A DNA stretch of 64,000 nucleotides from Selaginella moellendorffii (lineage: Eukaryota; Streptophyta; Lycopodiopsida; Selaginellales; Selaginellaceae), in the NCBI RefSeq assembly GCF_000143415.4, contig NW_003314332.1:181667-245666 (forward strand), read 5' to 3'. The translations under genes were made by a program, and so were the position numbers. The stretch's first letter is position 1. Every line of letters starts with the position of its first letter. A model generated the notes under the pieces. The model saw nothing but the letters and a program-made list of their open reading frames with translations, did not search any database and had not been told where the DNA came from. This document shows positions 32,247-46,200 of this stretch, one piece after another.

Positions 32247-32469
32247 GAAATGTCACAACGATTCCTATCCAACTTTTGTCAGATTTCCTGACTCAAGTTG
32301 CATACGCAGAGACTTTTTTAGTAGATCCAAAGCAACCTATGTAAAATTAGTTGGATTGCACCATTCGGTAAGAATGTTGTATGAATGTTCAATTATTGAT
32401 AGAGGCATGCATGCAGCTAGCGGAATGGTGAAACGGAACTGTGCTGATGATGTTGAAACCTCTAGACAG

Positions 32470-33580
32470 GCGAATTGAGAGGAGGAAACTCCTGCTAGAG
32501 ATGCTTTGGAAGAGGCAAAGGCTGAGTTAGAAGAGGAAGAGCCAGATGCTGCGGCACTGCAGCGTACGGCTCAAGAAGTCGAGATCAAGAATTTGCAAAG
32601 GGAGATTCACAAATTGAAGAAGGAGAACAAGAAGAGGAAGAAAGAAGCTGAGGCAGCTAGACTAGCTAAGCCTAAGCAGCCGGACTCTTCTTCAAGTTTT
32701 GAGGATGATGAAGTTCTACAATCGCCCCCGGTTGCATGAGTTTCAAAGTTCAAGCCTCTAAAACCATCCAATTTTAGCATGCGGGACTATCAGACTAGGT
32801 CTACGATATGGAAAATTATTTCATAGCGGTAGACGTAGATGATCATACGAAAGTTGCGTGTGTGCAATTTTTTCTCACCGATCATGCCAAAACTTGGTGG
32901 TGCCAGGTATGTGCTGAAAAAGGGCAGACCAAGATGCGGTCTTATATCCATAAGGAATACTTGCCGGATGATCTTGGTCTGAGACTTCACGCAGAGCTGC
33001 GGCGGTTAAAGTAGTGAGGGGATCTCATGCATTACGTTAATGCATTTTCTCAGAAGCACATTATGGTTGCAAATATGAGTGATGAAGATGCTCAGAGTTA
33101 TTTCCTAAAGGGTTTAAGTTCACTTTCTCACAATGAGATTTTGAAATTTAAGCCAAAGATGTACCTAGAGTGTAAGGAGGTAGCACAACAAGTTGCCTTT
33201 AGCCATTCACTCATAGAACAATATCAGCAGCCGTATGCTAGTACCTCGGACAAAAATAAGAATTCTGGGAATAAACAAAGTGATCGAAAACAGAGGGTGG
33301 AAGGTAGGTTTTGCCCCGGGGGCTCATAAGCAACGGTTAACAAAGGTGGTGGTGGTGGTTCGAGACCACCAGTAGCTTCTTCTAGTCCTAGACCCTCTAT
33401 TCCTCCTTTTGGTGGGTACAAACAGTAGCAACCTGCAAAACTTGCTCCTAGCGGAACGGATAGTGTGGGTTATTGCTTCCATTGTGGAGAGTCAGGACAT
33501 AGATCCTCGGAATGTCCCAACAAGCATAAGAAAATGTCTCGTGTTAATGTCATGAGGGAAGACAATGGTGGTGAAGCTGA
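32470..33580 (+). pseudogene. Gypsy gag remnant with zinc knuckle
   Basis: A Lys/Glu-rich coiled-coil segment (32500-32740) and a capsid-like segment (32800-33230) precede a CX2CX4HX4C zinc knuckle (CFHCGESGHRSSEC) at 33474-33515. Stops at about 32477, 33013, 33328 and 33427 break the frame. Confidence 0.85.
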
Positions 33581-33592
33581 AGGGTTGACGAG

Positions 33593-36500
33593 TTGGTCAA
33601 TGCAGACTATGAGGAAAAGGAGGTGAGTTACTTTCGTTGCTTTCCTCAAGCTTTTCTGGCAGTCAATGCAAACACTAATCTATTGATGTACCTGGTAGGC
33701 TTTGTCTACAGACACCAAATCCAAGTGATAATTGATAGGAGAGCTACGCATAGTGTGATATCCAAAAACTTAGTTAAGTTGTTAGGATTGAATGCTGAGC
33801 AAATGTCGCCTGTGCACTTCTAGTTTGCAAAAGGTGGGCAAGTAACCAGAAAGTTTGTGAGTGATGTTCCAATAAAAATATCCAAGTGGAAAGAAAGAGT
33901 GGACATGGTAGTGTTGAACATACCAGATTTTTAGATGATGTTTGGTATGGATTTCTTCAACAAATATATAAAAGGGATTTATGGTGCTGGACAAAGTTGC
34001 ATCACATTGAAGTTAGAAGGATGTCCTAATGTGTCCTTCCAGTTGCAAAAGTGCTCCTCAAAGGATTGGGATGCTAAGTTCCTGATTGCGAGAGCCGCTC
34101 AAAAAGCAGCTAAGAAGGGATGTTGGACCTTTTGGGTTCAAGTGATGAAAGTTGAGTGTGTGGGTGACTCAATTCGGATCAGTGACGGGGTTGATCCTAT
34201 ACCAAAGAAGATATTAGAGTTGTTGGAGCGGAATCAGGATATCTTCCCGAAGGATTTGTTGCCAAGGCTACCTCCTAGCTGTGAGGTTGATCATCGGATT
34301 GAGGTTATTCTGTGTTCTAAACCACCTACAAAAGCTCCATATTGATTGAGCATCAAGGAGATGGCTGAACTCAAAAAGCAACTCACAGAGCTTCTTGACA
34401 AAGGTTATATCCGACCAAGCAAGTCACCTTATGAAGTGCCGGTCCTTTTTGTTATGAAAAAGGATGGAACCATGAGGATGTGTATTGACTATCGGGCACT
34501 CAACAAGATCACAGTTAAAAACAGTTATCCTTTGCCTCACATTGATGACTTATTTGACTAACTCTTAAAGGCTAAGTATTTTATGCGACTTGATTTGTGG
34601 TCCGGGTATCATCAGGTATGGGTGGCGGATCAGGATGTGGAGAAGATAGCCTTTAAAACTCGGTACGGATCTTATGAGTTCTTTGTCATGTCGTTTGGGT
34701 TATGAAATGCTCTGACAACGTTCAACACTATAATGGATAGAATATTCAGAGATTATTTGGACACATTTGTTGTCCTATATATCAATGATGTTCTACTCTT
34801 CAGTGAAAAGTTGGAGGATCATTTGAAACACTTGGAGTGGTGTTTCAGAAGTTGCGCAAACACAAACTGTATACTAAGGAAACTAAATGCGCTTTTGGAC
34901 AATTGCGTGTAAACTTTCTCAGACATATAGTTGGTGGTGGCGTAATTGAGGTAGATCCAAAGAAGGTGGAAGCGGTGAAGTCCTAGGAAGTCCCGACAAT
35001 TGTATTAGATGTTCGTTCCTTTCTCGGTTTGGTGGGATACTATTGCAAGTTTGTCTGCAATTTTGCAAGAATTGCTTGTCCGTTGACTGAATTAACGAAG
35101 AATAGTATACTGTTTCATTGGACACCAGCTTGTCAGCGTACTTTTGTACGATTGAAGGAAATCTTGACTACGGTTCCTATTCTTAGGATTCCAGATCTTG
35201 ATAAATCCTTTGAAGTGCATTGTGATGCATCTGGCTATGCTATTGGTGCCATGTTATAGCAAGATTGTGACAAAGCAGTTTGTGTTACGCTAAAGCGACA
35301 TGGTTGTCCCATTGCATTCTATTCCAAGAAATTAGATGACACTCAACAAAGATAGCCAACCCATGAGAAAGAGGTGTTTGCTATAGTGTTGGCTCTGGAA
35401 CACTAGAGACACTACTTGGGTAGACATACCAAGGTTTATACAGATAATAACATATTGAGCTACTTTGCTACATAGCCTAAGCTTATGCCGAAGCAGGCCC
35501 ATTGGCAAGAGAAGCTCGCTAGATATGATATTGAAATCATATATAAACCTGGTAAAGACAATATTGTTTCGGATGCATTGAGTCGTTAGGTTCAATTCCG
35601 GGCAATATCGACATTTAGTTCGGACTGGTTGGAGGATGTTTGGGCTTTGTATGGAAGTGATACATTGGCAAAGGGAATCTTACAGCATGTGGAGGTGTTG
35701 AAGCAGAACCCTGTAGCGAAGCAGCAAAAGTTGCTAACCACACCAATGCGAAGCTTCACTTCTCAGTTCGGGATGGGCTTATATTCTATAAGCAAGAAAG
35801 ATTGTATCTTCCCTCTAAGGATCTACAGCAGTTGTTTCTGTGGGAACATCATGATGTTCCGGTAGCAGGACAAGGTGGAAAGCGAAAGACTTTGTCTTCA
35901 TTGAAAAAGGGATTTTTCTAGTCTGGTATGGAAGGTGATGTAGTAGACTATGTCCATTCCTACCCTATATGCCAGCAATGTAAGCGTAGAACTGAGAAGC
36001 AAGCTGAAAAGTTGCAGTGCATTCCAGCATCGGCAAGGCCATTTCAGAGTGTGACACTTGATTTCGTCACTTGCTTGCCAAAATCTAATGGTTATGATAC
36101 TTTGATGGTGGTTGTGGATCGGTTGTCAAAGATTGCATACTTCATTCCAACTGTGGGAATAGTGAATGCGAAGCAAGTAGCAAAGCTCTTTTTTCATGAA
36201 GTAGTGCGGGTTTGTGGTCTTCCAGAAGAGATGATCTCGGATAGAGATTCGAGATTTACGGGGAAGTTTTGGGGCACACTGTTCTAGTTGTTTGGTACTA
36301 AGTTGAAGTTTAGTACAGCTTATCATCTTTAAACTGATGGGTAGACCGAACGCGTGAATGCTCAAGTAGAGGATTATGTATGGTACTATGTCGCAGCGGA
36401 CCAATGCGATTGGGTTGAGCATTTAGATACAGCAGAAATTTGTTATAACAACACATTTCACAACGCTATTGGCTGTTCTCCATGGGAGATGCTGCAAGGA
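33593..36500 (+). pseudogene. Gypsy pol remnant: protease, RT, RNase H, integrase
   Basis: The protease site reads IIDRRATHS (~33729), where the family has D-T/S-G-A, so it is inactivated. RT has [12 protein letters not shown] (~34478) and YIND (~34778) in place of YVDD. RNase H has FEVHCDASGYAIGA (~35211). Integrase has LDFVTCLPKSNGYD, ISDRDSRFTGKFW and TERVNAQVE. At least ten in-frame stops remain, for example within FD*LL (34559) and TDG*TERVN (36342). Confidence 0.92.
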
Positions 36501-36686
36501 AATGTTTGTGGGGTGCCTCAATAGATTGTTGTACCGAAACCAATGTCCGAAGTGTTGGTCCTGGCTGTTGAGACTTATATGGAGCAGCTACACCAAGGTT
36601 GGTCTAGAGCTACTGAGGCGATGGGCAAAGCTTAGGATAGGTATCTATAGGATAAGGATCAGTATCGTTGGGATGTATCCTATCAA

Positions 36687-37115
36687 GTGGGAGATCAAGT
36701 GTGGTTATCTTTTTGGAACTTAAATATTAAGGGCTCCTTGTCCCGAAAGCTATTACCCAAATATGTTGGACCCTATCGGGTATTGAAGGAAGTTAGAGAT
36801 ATACCCTATAAGTTGGATCTTCCAAATGAGTTGTCCCATGTACATGATGTGTTTCATATCAATTTATTAGCACCATATCATGTTGATGCAGATCACTCTA
36901 TGGACGTTCATCCCCCTCCGGAAGTTGTGCATGGTGACCTTGAGTATGAGGTCGAGGTGATTCTCTTGTCCTACAAAGCTTGTGGTGGTCATTCCAAGGA
37001 ATATCTAGTTAAGTGGAAAGGTTACCTGACTTGTGAATCAACTTGGGAACCTTGTAAGAATCTTGCACATGCTCGTGAGCTTGTCATGCAATATCACAAT
37101 AGTAATAAAGACTAG
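36687..37115 (+). pseudogene. Integrase C-terminus with chromodomain
   Basis: 142 open codons: the GPY-like segment PKYVGPYRVL, then HDVFHINLL, then a chromodomain (EYLVKWKGY, STWEP) near residues 85-130. Chromodomains direct integration to H3K9-methylated heterochromatin, which fits the surrounding repeat-rich DNA. This exon-like end is intact, but the element as a whole is dead. Confidence 0.88.
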
Positions 37116-37795
37116 CTTTTGTAAATGTTGTAATAAATCTTGCAAATAAATAAAGTAATATATTTCTATAAATCTCAATTTCATCTCTCTTGTTCGTTAG
37201 TACTTGGGTCAGTTTTGGCAGGCTGACTTCGGCACTTCGGTGCATGGGTCCAATCCATAACCATGGGGATAACTATTATAGACTGATCACAAGTCCCCGC
37301 CTCTCTCTCGATGACTCATTTTAAAAAAGGGGCGTGGTCGTGTCTGCAGCTCAATGCCTTTTGAAGGCTCTTGGGTGAAGGCTTTCAGAGGCACTTCCAG
37401 GAAAATCTCCCCCTTAATCAACTTAATTTTCCAGTTCATTATAGTTGTTTAAATTTTCTTGACGGGGTTGATTTCTTGCTCAAGGGAAGTTGGGCCTTTG
37501 GCCTTCTCCATATGTCTCTACGGGTAGGGATGTATCATTCCTTTGTAAGCCGAGTGGTACTCGAAGTAGCAAGGGTGGCTAACTTCGTTAGTCATTTCCT
37601 TGTCAGCGACGGCCGGAGGGTGTCTGAGTCTTAACGTCTTTGGACGTAAAGGAGAGGTTGTTCCATAACTCATTTAAGTCGGTGCGTTTCCCATATAGTG
37701 TGCTTTCCATTAACTTTTGGAGTTATTTCCTTGACGGTTTGCTAGACTCGGGTATGCATCAACGAGGATGTCAATCTTCCCCAAGAGGGGGAGAG

Positions 37796-38705
37796 TGTCG
37801 CAAATGTGACTTTGGGTATTGAAAGATATTTGTCGGCCAGTCTTTACAAACACTTTTTCCTTACTACCATGATGGCAGAAGGTCGGTACAGTTAGTTCCC
37901 TTTATCATTCCCACTTGAGCTAGTCAAGAAACTAGTCAATGACCTTGTACTTAAATTGGATAAACATAAGGTAGGAACCTTATATGTTTCTTATTGAGCA
38001 TACTTGGCCTAGTTTGAGAAACTCCTGTCATTATCTTGCACTTGCTAGTATCAAGAACCCCCACATATTGAGACTAATCCCTCAATATCGCTGAATGATA
38101 GCTTACCGTGTCTGCCAAAAACCCTCATTATCATGCCTTTTGTGTTGGTCTCCAAATGCTATTTATGGAAAGTATCTGGGTTTACTCATTTGGCATATTT
38201 ATAGAATATAGAGATTGGCATAAACACAATGGTGTTCGTCCTATGTCCAAATTTGCAATCTAGAAACATTCTATATTTAGTAAGTTTTGAACTTGTCCCA
38301 AAGACTAAGGGAGGCTTGGGGTGAAAGCCCAAAGTCTGTGTTTCTCAGGGGCCGGGGGGGGGAGGGGGCCGGAGGGTTGTGAGAGGTTCCAAATGTATAG
38401 TAGGGATAGTGGTTGGAATGCATATGCGACCATTTGAGACATTAGTTTGGCTTCCACTGGGTTGTGTCACTCCTTGTTCTGTGTCGAGCTTGGGTATAAG
38501 CCCAAGCTCCACGCTGCTCTAGTTGTTGGGGTACCCTCCTCCTCGCGTTAGGCCACTGGTATGCCAAAATTGTGCTAGACTCCGTCTAACACCATTTTGC
38601 ATGCAGGTGCTAGATATAGAGAGCTAGTGCTTGTGGGATTGTATCGGACCCTTGTTTTGTAGTGTAACGAGCTTGGAGTTCGGCTCCAAATTCATGTGCA
38701 CTACA
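37796..38705 (+). repeat. Gypsy 3' LTR
   Basis: Preceded by the polypurine tract and followed by ACTAT. Matches the 5' LTR over its whole length with substitutions and small indels. Confidence 0.93.
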
Positions 38706-40136
38706 ACTATTATATTCAGTGTCTAATATGCTACTTTATTTTGGATAAAACAAAGAGCTCTATAAGAAACTCATCTACAACTCTGAACCATGTTTAGATG
38801 ACTGTCTTTAAGGATTTGATTGCAAACACCTTACTTAATTTAGGCTGCCAAAAGACTCAATTAAATAAGGTTAGCTTGTAGGACTTATTACAAGGAGTAT
38901 AGCCTACTATTAGCTTGTGGAGATACATTCATTATATGTTACAATAATATCTTTTTCTTATATTATATTGTTTAGGGTAAAATCTTGGATGTGTGGATCT
39001 CAAAAGGGGAAGTTGCAATTAAAAATTAACTCCATCCTTAAATTGAAATAAACTTGTCTATATGAGTTCATCCACAAAAGTTTATTTCTAAACCAAGTTG
39101 TGAATAAGTAGGAGCACCCCTTCATCTTCAAGATGTGTACAATAGGCCCTACTTCTAGTGTTTGGGTCCAATGACCTTGCAAATGCATGGGTACATTTTA
39201 ACCATATGGAGCGTATATTAAGTTGGACAACCATAGGAGCTTATGTGCATGATCTAAGGTAATTTTTATTCTCATTATATTGAAATAGTTGTAATATTTA
39301 TTTTTTCACAGACTACATTGTAACTTGACAATTGCGATAGTAAAGTTTAAAGTACAAGACTAGGCAATCCAAGAAATATTTTGGAAGTCCCTCTCTAATA
39401 TTATACTAAAGTGGATTGCTAAGCTTGCAAATTTTTGTGGTTTAATGGTAGATAGGGCTCGTGCAACTGAAATAATGTCTAAACAAGTTTTGGGAATGGT
39501 TAACCATTGGAAAGTCATGAAAGGACTTATGAGTTTCATTAGGCTCAAAGTGAGTGGTTGGGGTGGTGGGAAGTTAGGATATTCTAGTGGGGACATCACT
39601 CTCTTTAGGTTGGTTTCTATTTTTTCTCCTTATTTTATTGCTTTTTTATATAGCCTTTTCCATTAGGATAAAACCACTTGAGGACCTCGCATATAGCCCA
39701 ATTGTGAACCTCTCGGAAAGTAAGCATTAGAGTTGGCATTCCTTTGAGGCAAGAAAAGGGAAGATGAATCTATATGAAGCCTATCTATCAAATTTGCTAC
39801 ACACTATAGAGCAGTCTTCAAAATCATTAGCATTCAAGGAAGGAAGATACATGAGAACACCTTTTATTGAGATATTATATGATAGGTTGAAGAAAAAATT
39901 AACTCCAATTGCCCAAACAATAGCAATTAGTTGAGGAAGTGGTCCACAACACATACTCCCCGGGCTTTTATTGTGATATGAAATTGTTTGCTCAAAGTGT
40001 CACTTTTCCTTTGTTGGTAAAGTTTTTAGCACGGACCTTGGAGCAAAAAGCTCTCATAGGCTTAATATTGATATCATTCTACTCCAAGATACCACCCTCA
40101 GACCAAACCACCTTAAATGGATAATGAAAAGAGTGT
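38706..40136. other. Right flank of gypsy insertion, decayed repeat DNA
   Basis: The first ~90 bp continue the older repeat seen inverted at 18.49-18.6 kb. The rest is AT-rich, with scattered short frames (39445-39600 on the plus strand is open but unrecognised). No gene supported. Confidence 0.5.
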
Positions 40137-41640
40137 TGTAAGCAATTAAATTATCCATTCTACTTTAATCACTTAACCCCACATTTGACCACTTGGAAGA
40201 GTCTCACTCACAACCTCTATAAGTCTTATTCCTGACTTGGGGATATACTAGCCACTATGAATGGCATTTATGACACTCAGCCTTTGCACTTGGTTCAAGT
40301 GCTCCACGTGTCTAATCCCATTATAGACACCCAAAGTTACTATTGACATATCAACTCATTACACTAAGGCTATGTCCATTCACCTTTTTTTCATTAGTAA
40401 TCCAAGACCACCCATATCATAAACCTATTTCCCAAAGACTAAGCTATCTGTCCATGAATGGCTATCTCTTGACCACACTTGAGACATAAGGAACACCTCT
40501 CCCCAATATCCTTCCATTAGTCCCTACCAAGTCTCATTTGTCCACAATAGTACTTACTAACATTGCCATTGAGTGAAGGCCCAAATGCCCAACCACTAAT
40601 TTCTATTGATATCTAAGACTTCCTCACCACGTGACGATGCCCTTACTCATGACACAAGAAGATTATTCCTATTCTTTTCCACAATCTAAGACTTGGGATG
40701 ACATTTCAAAACACCATAGCCCTATGTGAGCTCCAAATAGGTAGTGCCACCTACACTTGGATTGGGAGCATCATCCATTTGATCTCCCGAGGAAACTAAA
40801 TCAGGTTCTTGAACACTTCACCAAGTTACCCCATTTGTTTATTCGTGTTCACTTTAGCCTTGAACTCCTTAATGGTTATATTATCACCCACCACGTAGGT
40901 ATAGCCTTCCTTGGTCACACTAGCCTTTCCTAGCTAAACTGGCTCCATTGGAGTCTTCCCCCTACTATACTTTTGGAGCTCACCAAACCCCCTAGGGTCT
41001 AGGAGACAATTGCTTTGGGCTTTCACCTTTGGACTCGAACTCCGATTCCGACTCAAACTCAAACTTAAACTTGGACTTGGACTCAGACTTAGTCTCGGTC
41101 TCAGTTTCAGTTTCGGACTCGGTTTTAGTCTTGGTCTCAGTCTTAGTTTTAATCTCAGTCTTAGTCTAAGTCTTGGTCTTAACCTTGGACTCCATCTCAG
41201 GTCCATTTTGAGCTCAACCTTAGACTCCATATTGGGTCCATCTCAAACTTCATCTTGGATCCATCTTAGGTCCATATCAGACTCCATCTTGGACTCCATC
41301 TTGGGTCCATCTCAGGTCTATATCGGACTCCATCACGGATTCCTTCTCAGACTCCTTCTCGGACTCCATCTCAAACTCCTCGAACTCCTTTTCGGACTCA
41401 TTCCTAACACTTCTATATGTCATGACACTCACTATATGTCCGTCCTTCTTGTGTCCCTTTTTAGAGACTCCTTCACCGATTTTTTTATGCTCATTCCTTG
41501 AGAATTTCCACTCATACTCTCGACTTTCCAAGTTAGAGCTTTTGATCCAAACATGTTATGCTTGTTAAACTTCCATTTCAACTACTATCATATGGCATCT
41601 TTTCGGCTCCACTTTGGGGCTTAAAGATTTGTGTCTCATA
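40137..41640 (-). mobile_element. Solo LTR of the minisatellite-bearing LTR family
   Basis: Matches the LTRs at 54385-56428 and 60538-62297 end to end (starts TGTAAG, ends GTGTCTCATA), 1504 bp, with heavy C-to-T decay. It is flanked by AGTGT (40132-40136) and AGTGC (41641-41645), a worn 5-bp target duplication. The hexamer array (GACTCG/GTCTCG type) is at ~41030-41420. Confidence 0.85.
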
Positions 41641-41645
41641 AGTGC

Positions 41646-42900
41646 ATCACAACAAGTTGAAATTGCTTACGATAGCGTGGAGCCAAGACAATGGGAAATC
41701 CATTGAGTGCCAACAAAATCCAATATAAAATGTGTGAAAATGCTTCTGAGGGGCAAATATTAAGCTTGGATCTGTGGTGACAACTTTGTTTCTATTCTAA
41801 CCCCATATTTCTATGGGGAACAAAAGCAAGTAGGATTTTCGAGATAGTGCTAGCTGTATTATTGCAACAGCAATACTAACCATACAAAGTAGCTTGAAAA
41901 CACTATAGTGACTAAATCTAATGCAATACCTAAAGAATGGTTGGTTGCTAATGGGGTTGTGCTCACCTTGGATGAAATTGAAAACCTTGAGAAATTTGGT
42001 TTTAATCTTGAGAAGAAAGTTGAAGACATGAGTGATAAAACCAAGATTATTATATACAGGGGGCTAACAAGAAATTGTAAAGCAATTAAATTTATTGATA
42101 CTATCTCCAAGTAGAAACAGAGTAAAATAAGCTTGGCTCAAATGCTTAAATATAAGATTCTCTCCATAAAGTACATCATTGCACTTGCAAAAAAGTACAT
42201 AGTAAAAACAAAAGGTGGAAAGTACACAATTGTTATTCAAAACTTTTCTTCTTGCAATGTCTAAACTTTACAAAGTGTGAGGAATATAGGAAGGTATATG
42301 CTCCTTGCAAGCATATGTACTACATTTATATCAACACCTTACACCAAGATTCTAAACTGGAGATTCATATACAATAAGCAAACTTTACTATTTTCGAATT
42401 GTAGAAGACTTTTAGAGTTAACTAGATTTGGTAAAACTACCAATGTTTATTCTCTATCAATAATATAAATTTATTAGACTTTATATAATTAATAATTAAA
42501 TATTTTTTAATTTCATATACTTGTGTGTGTTTTTTTCAAAATACTCCCCATAGTACTGTAAGCCACAAATTTTTCCTTTCCAATTTGCCAGCTTACCTCG
42601 TCTATCCGACCAACACTGCCTTGGCTTTTGCTAAGTTCTCTCGCCAAGGTTCCCGCCTATGGTACCAGCTCCTACTTGGTTGTACTTGGTCTTAGCTACT
42701 CACTACACAAGCAACAGAGTGTTAGCCATCCATCCACGGATTCCCAAATCTCTCCCAATGCCCCTCTCCAGGTTAGACTGGACTTAAGGTTCAGCTACAC
42801 TCCCTACAGGCACAAACAAGCTCTATTTTGTTAAAGTGGGAATTGTTATTATCCCACTTGTAAAATAAGGTTTCCAAACCTTTATATAGTATATAAATTT
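41646..42900. other. AT-rich flank, no gene identified
   Basis: 41908-42114 (plus) is open for 68 codons (KEWLVANGVVLTLDEIENLE) and reads like a decayed protein-coding piece, but I cannot name it. Otherwise no signal. Confidence 0.4.
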
Positions 42901-43203
42901 AATAAAATTCAACTGCATTGAGGCACATGCCATTTTATTTTAAACAAGGAAATGTCTACTCAATCACTTCTCCTCCCCCTGCCACTGCTTCACCTCTCTC
43001 TTCTCCTTGTCATCGTCGTCCAATTTCTTTCCATCCTTTTAATATTGGCTTAGTTGCTCCGAGTCTAGGTGGAGCCCAAGTCCCCATTCAATCCTTACTT
43101 TCCCCTTATTAATAAAACAACTTTGTAGACTTCCAATAACATGCTGTAACACTTCTAGTATAATGCAAATCCTCTCAAAGAATTGTCTTTTAATATTAAT
43201 ACA

Positions 43204-43225
43204 ATGGCATGGAACCCCATGCCAT
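43204..43225. repeat. 22-bp palindrome, 3' flank of ParB/FCP1-like gene
   Basis: Arms ATGGCATGG and CCATGCCAT around AACC. Lies ~35 bp beyond the stop codon of the minus-strand gene. A half copy (GAGGCACATGCCAT) is at 42919-42933. Confidence 0.85.
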
Positions 43226-43259
43226 AATAAGTTACATTTTTAAGTAAATACATGCCATC

Positions 43260-46200
43260 TCAGACTGTTATTTTTTGCCTCCAACGCCTATACAATAATC
43301 TTGGAATTTCATCACTCTCCACACTATCAGGATTTAAACCCAATAGTAATGCCATCTCTTCTCTAATACGTCCACGCTCATGTTCAGTGGTCGAAGAACC
43401 CATCCGGTTGAGTAGATTATGGAGATGCGGATAGTGCTTGGCTAGATAATATACATGCCATAAATGATGACTGGTGTCTGTCCGATCAAATGGCTTCTGA
43501 TATACCGTTCCATCTGCCATTTGGTTGATTTCTGCAGCCACCTCCTGGACTGGCTGGTTCTCTATCACCATCGCTCCAAGCCGTTTTGCAAGGTCCCCCA
43601 GAACATACGGTTTCTTCTCCCTAGTTTCCATACTGCAAGAGATGGGGTGCACTGCATATGTGTGCGTGTTCGCTGCAGTTTTAATCGGCGAGTCATCGAT
43701 GATGAGGATTTCACTTGACCTAGCAGTCCGGTTCATCACTACAGCCTCTGGCTTGATGAAGATGGGCTTGCTACCCCTCACATGGACCATAGTCAAGCAA
43801 TCCTCCTACGTTAGGAGAAAGTCAAATGGTAATATTACTCGCATCTGATCGTGCATCATCTGTAGCAACGTTAATGCATTGTGGCGCATCATGGATGTCC
43901 AAACTCCCAATTGCAAATTGAACCCGGCCCTCTGTTTTAAGTGTCGCATGGTCATTATTAGATCCCGCAGTTTCTCCCGTGTGATTAATGTGAATCTGTC
44001 TCTTTTGACCAACTTGCGACCGTAGGCTTTGGAGGGTGCAGTGACATTCGAGGACGAGCCACGCTCATGGGAGAAAAGGACACCGTTCAGATCAAAAACG
44101 ATACAGTACCTTCGCCGTGACTTTGAAATGAAATGCGTCAACATAAAAAATGGTACAAGTCAATTTTACCATCTACAATATTAGCAAATGGTGCTCCCGA
44201 TGGTCGTTGAGAGGGTTTTGGTCGAGGAAACGTGAAGGGCAGAAATACTCTCCTCTGCAATGTGGGGTCAATCGCATCCGATGGCGTGTGGGCACATGCC
44301 ATTTCAGCTATAGACTCTGGTACAACTGGCTCAACAGTGGCATGGGGTGGTTCCGATGGCGTGTGATCACACGCCATTTCAGCTGGTGCCTCCGTTGGCA
44401 AAGTGGACATGACCAAACAGGGAGCAGGGGCGGTGTAGGGAGGTTCTAACGGCGCGTAGTCAGACGATTGGGCACACGTTGAGTCCGTTGGAAATGAGGA
44501 TACGACCGGTTCGGCTGCTGGGGCGGCCTCATGCGGGTCCAATGGCGCCTGGTCACCATCAGTTGGATACGTGGACAAGATTGACTCAGTGGTATGGGCA
44601 GCATCAAGTGGAGCGTGGTCAGCTTGCTTGGCGTTGATATGGATAGTAGCCTCCACCAGCTCTGATGACTCTTGCAGGTAAGTAGAGTCCACTGGCGGAT
44701 CCATATGCATGTCCAAATATCTCCCTTCGATTGAGATGGTATCCTCCCGTGCTACTAAAAATAAACTCATTAGCACATTGAATCGACTATACTATATTTA
44801 CCATCAACTACTATTGAGGAACTAGGATCGATATCACTTGGGCGCATTGCTGATTTTGAAGGATTGGACATACGTTTCGACCCTTGCTTGGCACTATCCT
44901 TCCTCGACACTAAAGGCTAGAGTTTGTATCTTAATTCAACTGAATAATCTCTACTTACCATTTGCTCTGCGACCTATATGGACAATGTTAGAAATGGTAA
45001 AAGGTTAGGAATGGATGTACTATTATTTACCTGATGGTTTGTCTTGTATGACCTTCCTCTGCTGCTCTTTGGCCACCTCAGGCTGGCCATCGTCGTCATC
45101 ATCGTCGTCGTCGTTATTGTGATCGTCACCATTGTGAGGACCATCCAAGTCCTCTTCGTCCTCCTCTTCTTTGTCCTCCTCTTCGTCCTTCTGCTCTTCC
45201 TGCTCATTATCTTTCTCTGGCTCCTCATCCCCCTCCTGCATTTCTTCCATAGGCTGCTCAGGCTGGATGGCTTGTTCTTCCAGGACCATCTTGGGAAAAT
45301 CATCTGGCCGAGTCTCCATCTCAAAATACAAGACATCCATAGCCTGTTTTAGTGCGTGACCTAGGACCGTATCCTCACCCGACTATCTTAACATGGTTTC
45401 TGCACGTTCTTGCACCCTTCGAAGACGACGAGATGAGAAAAACGTGGCCCTGACTTGAAAAGCATCCCTCATCCATTGTACCTCTCCATTGAGATTGGGG
45501 AAGGGGAGTCTGCCATAGGAATCTGAGTCAGGAGGTGGTGACTGGCTGCTTTCACTCAGCCCTTGATCTGCAATGAATGGCATGAGCACACACGCCATAA
45601 CCGCGAGGCATTACCTATCATCTTTTCGTTGCCCTTCTTCCTTTTCGAATCAAACGCCTCTGATCCCGGCGACTGTCCAACGTGCTTTCGCTTTTTATGA
45701 CCACTGTCAGTTTGAGCTTGGCTGGTGCTTGCCTGTTTTGCCTTTGAAGAAGTGTCTCCTGCAAGGAATGGCATGAGACCACACGCCATTGCAAATATAA
45801 TTTGTACCTCCTTTTTTCCTATTGCTTGTCTGTTTGTCCTTCTTCGACGCGCCACCAGTGCGCTTTTCAGTCCTCGTGTCTGAATATTCACAACGATCTA
45901 TAATCAAAATGGCGTGAGGCCTCACGTGACCTTACCTTGTGCAGGTTGTGAGCTCGGCCCAACATGGGTATCTTCAATAGTAGCTATTAATGCCGTTTCA
46001 GCATCTGGGGGTGGCCACGCTCCTGCATACAGAGCTTGTGAGATAACATTTAAACTTAAAGTGCGTACTCACCAGGTTCGCAGAGAAGATACTGTTTTTC
46101 TTTGGCAACTGTAATTATATGCTCCATTGAAGTCACCTCTTCAATGGAGTTTGTCACCGCAACACACGGGACACCCTTGAGTAGTGCGGCTTGAAAGAAT

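Larger units (their letters stand above)
31294..38705 (+). mobile_element. Ty3/gypsy chromovirus LTR retrotransposon, full length but decayed
   Basis: 5' LTR 31294-32233 (940 bp) and 3' LTR 37796-38705 (910 bp) both begin TGTCGCAAATGTGACTTTGG and end CTACA. The target duplication is ATTAT/ACTAT. The primer binding site TGGTATCAGAG (initiator tRNA-Met) is at 32236-32246 and the polypurine tract AAGAGGGGGAGAG at 37783-37795. Gag, protease, RT/RNase H, integrase and chromodomain follow in the gypsy order. Numerous stops, mostly at former Gln codons. Confidence 0.95.

Noticed and set aside
45044-45352. Plus-strand hydrophobic ORF (poly-Val/Leu) that looks like a membrane protein
   Set aside because: It is the antisense of the Asp/Glu-rich acidic exon of the minus-strand gene.
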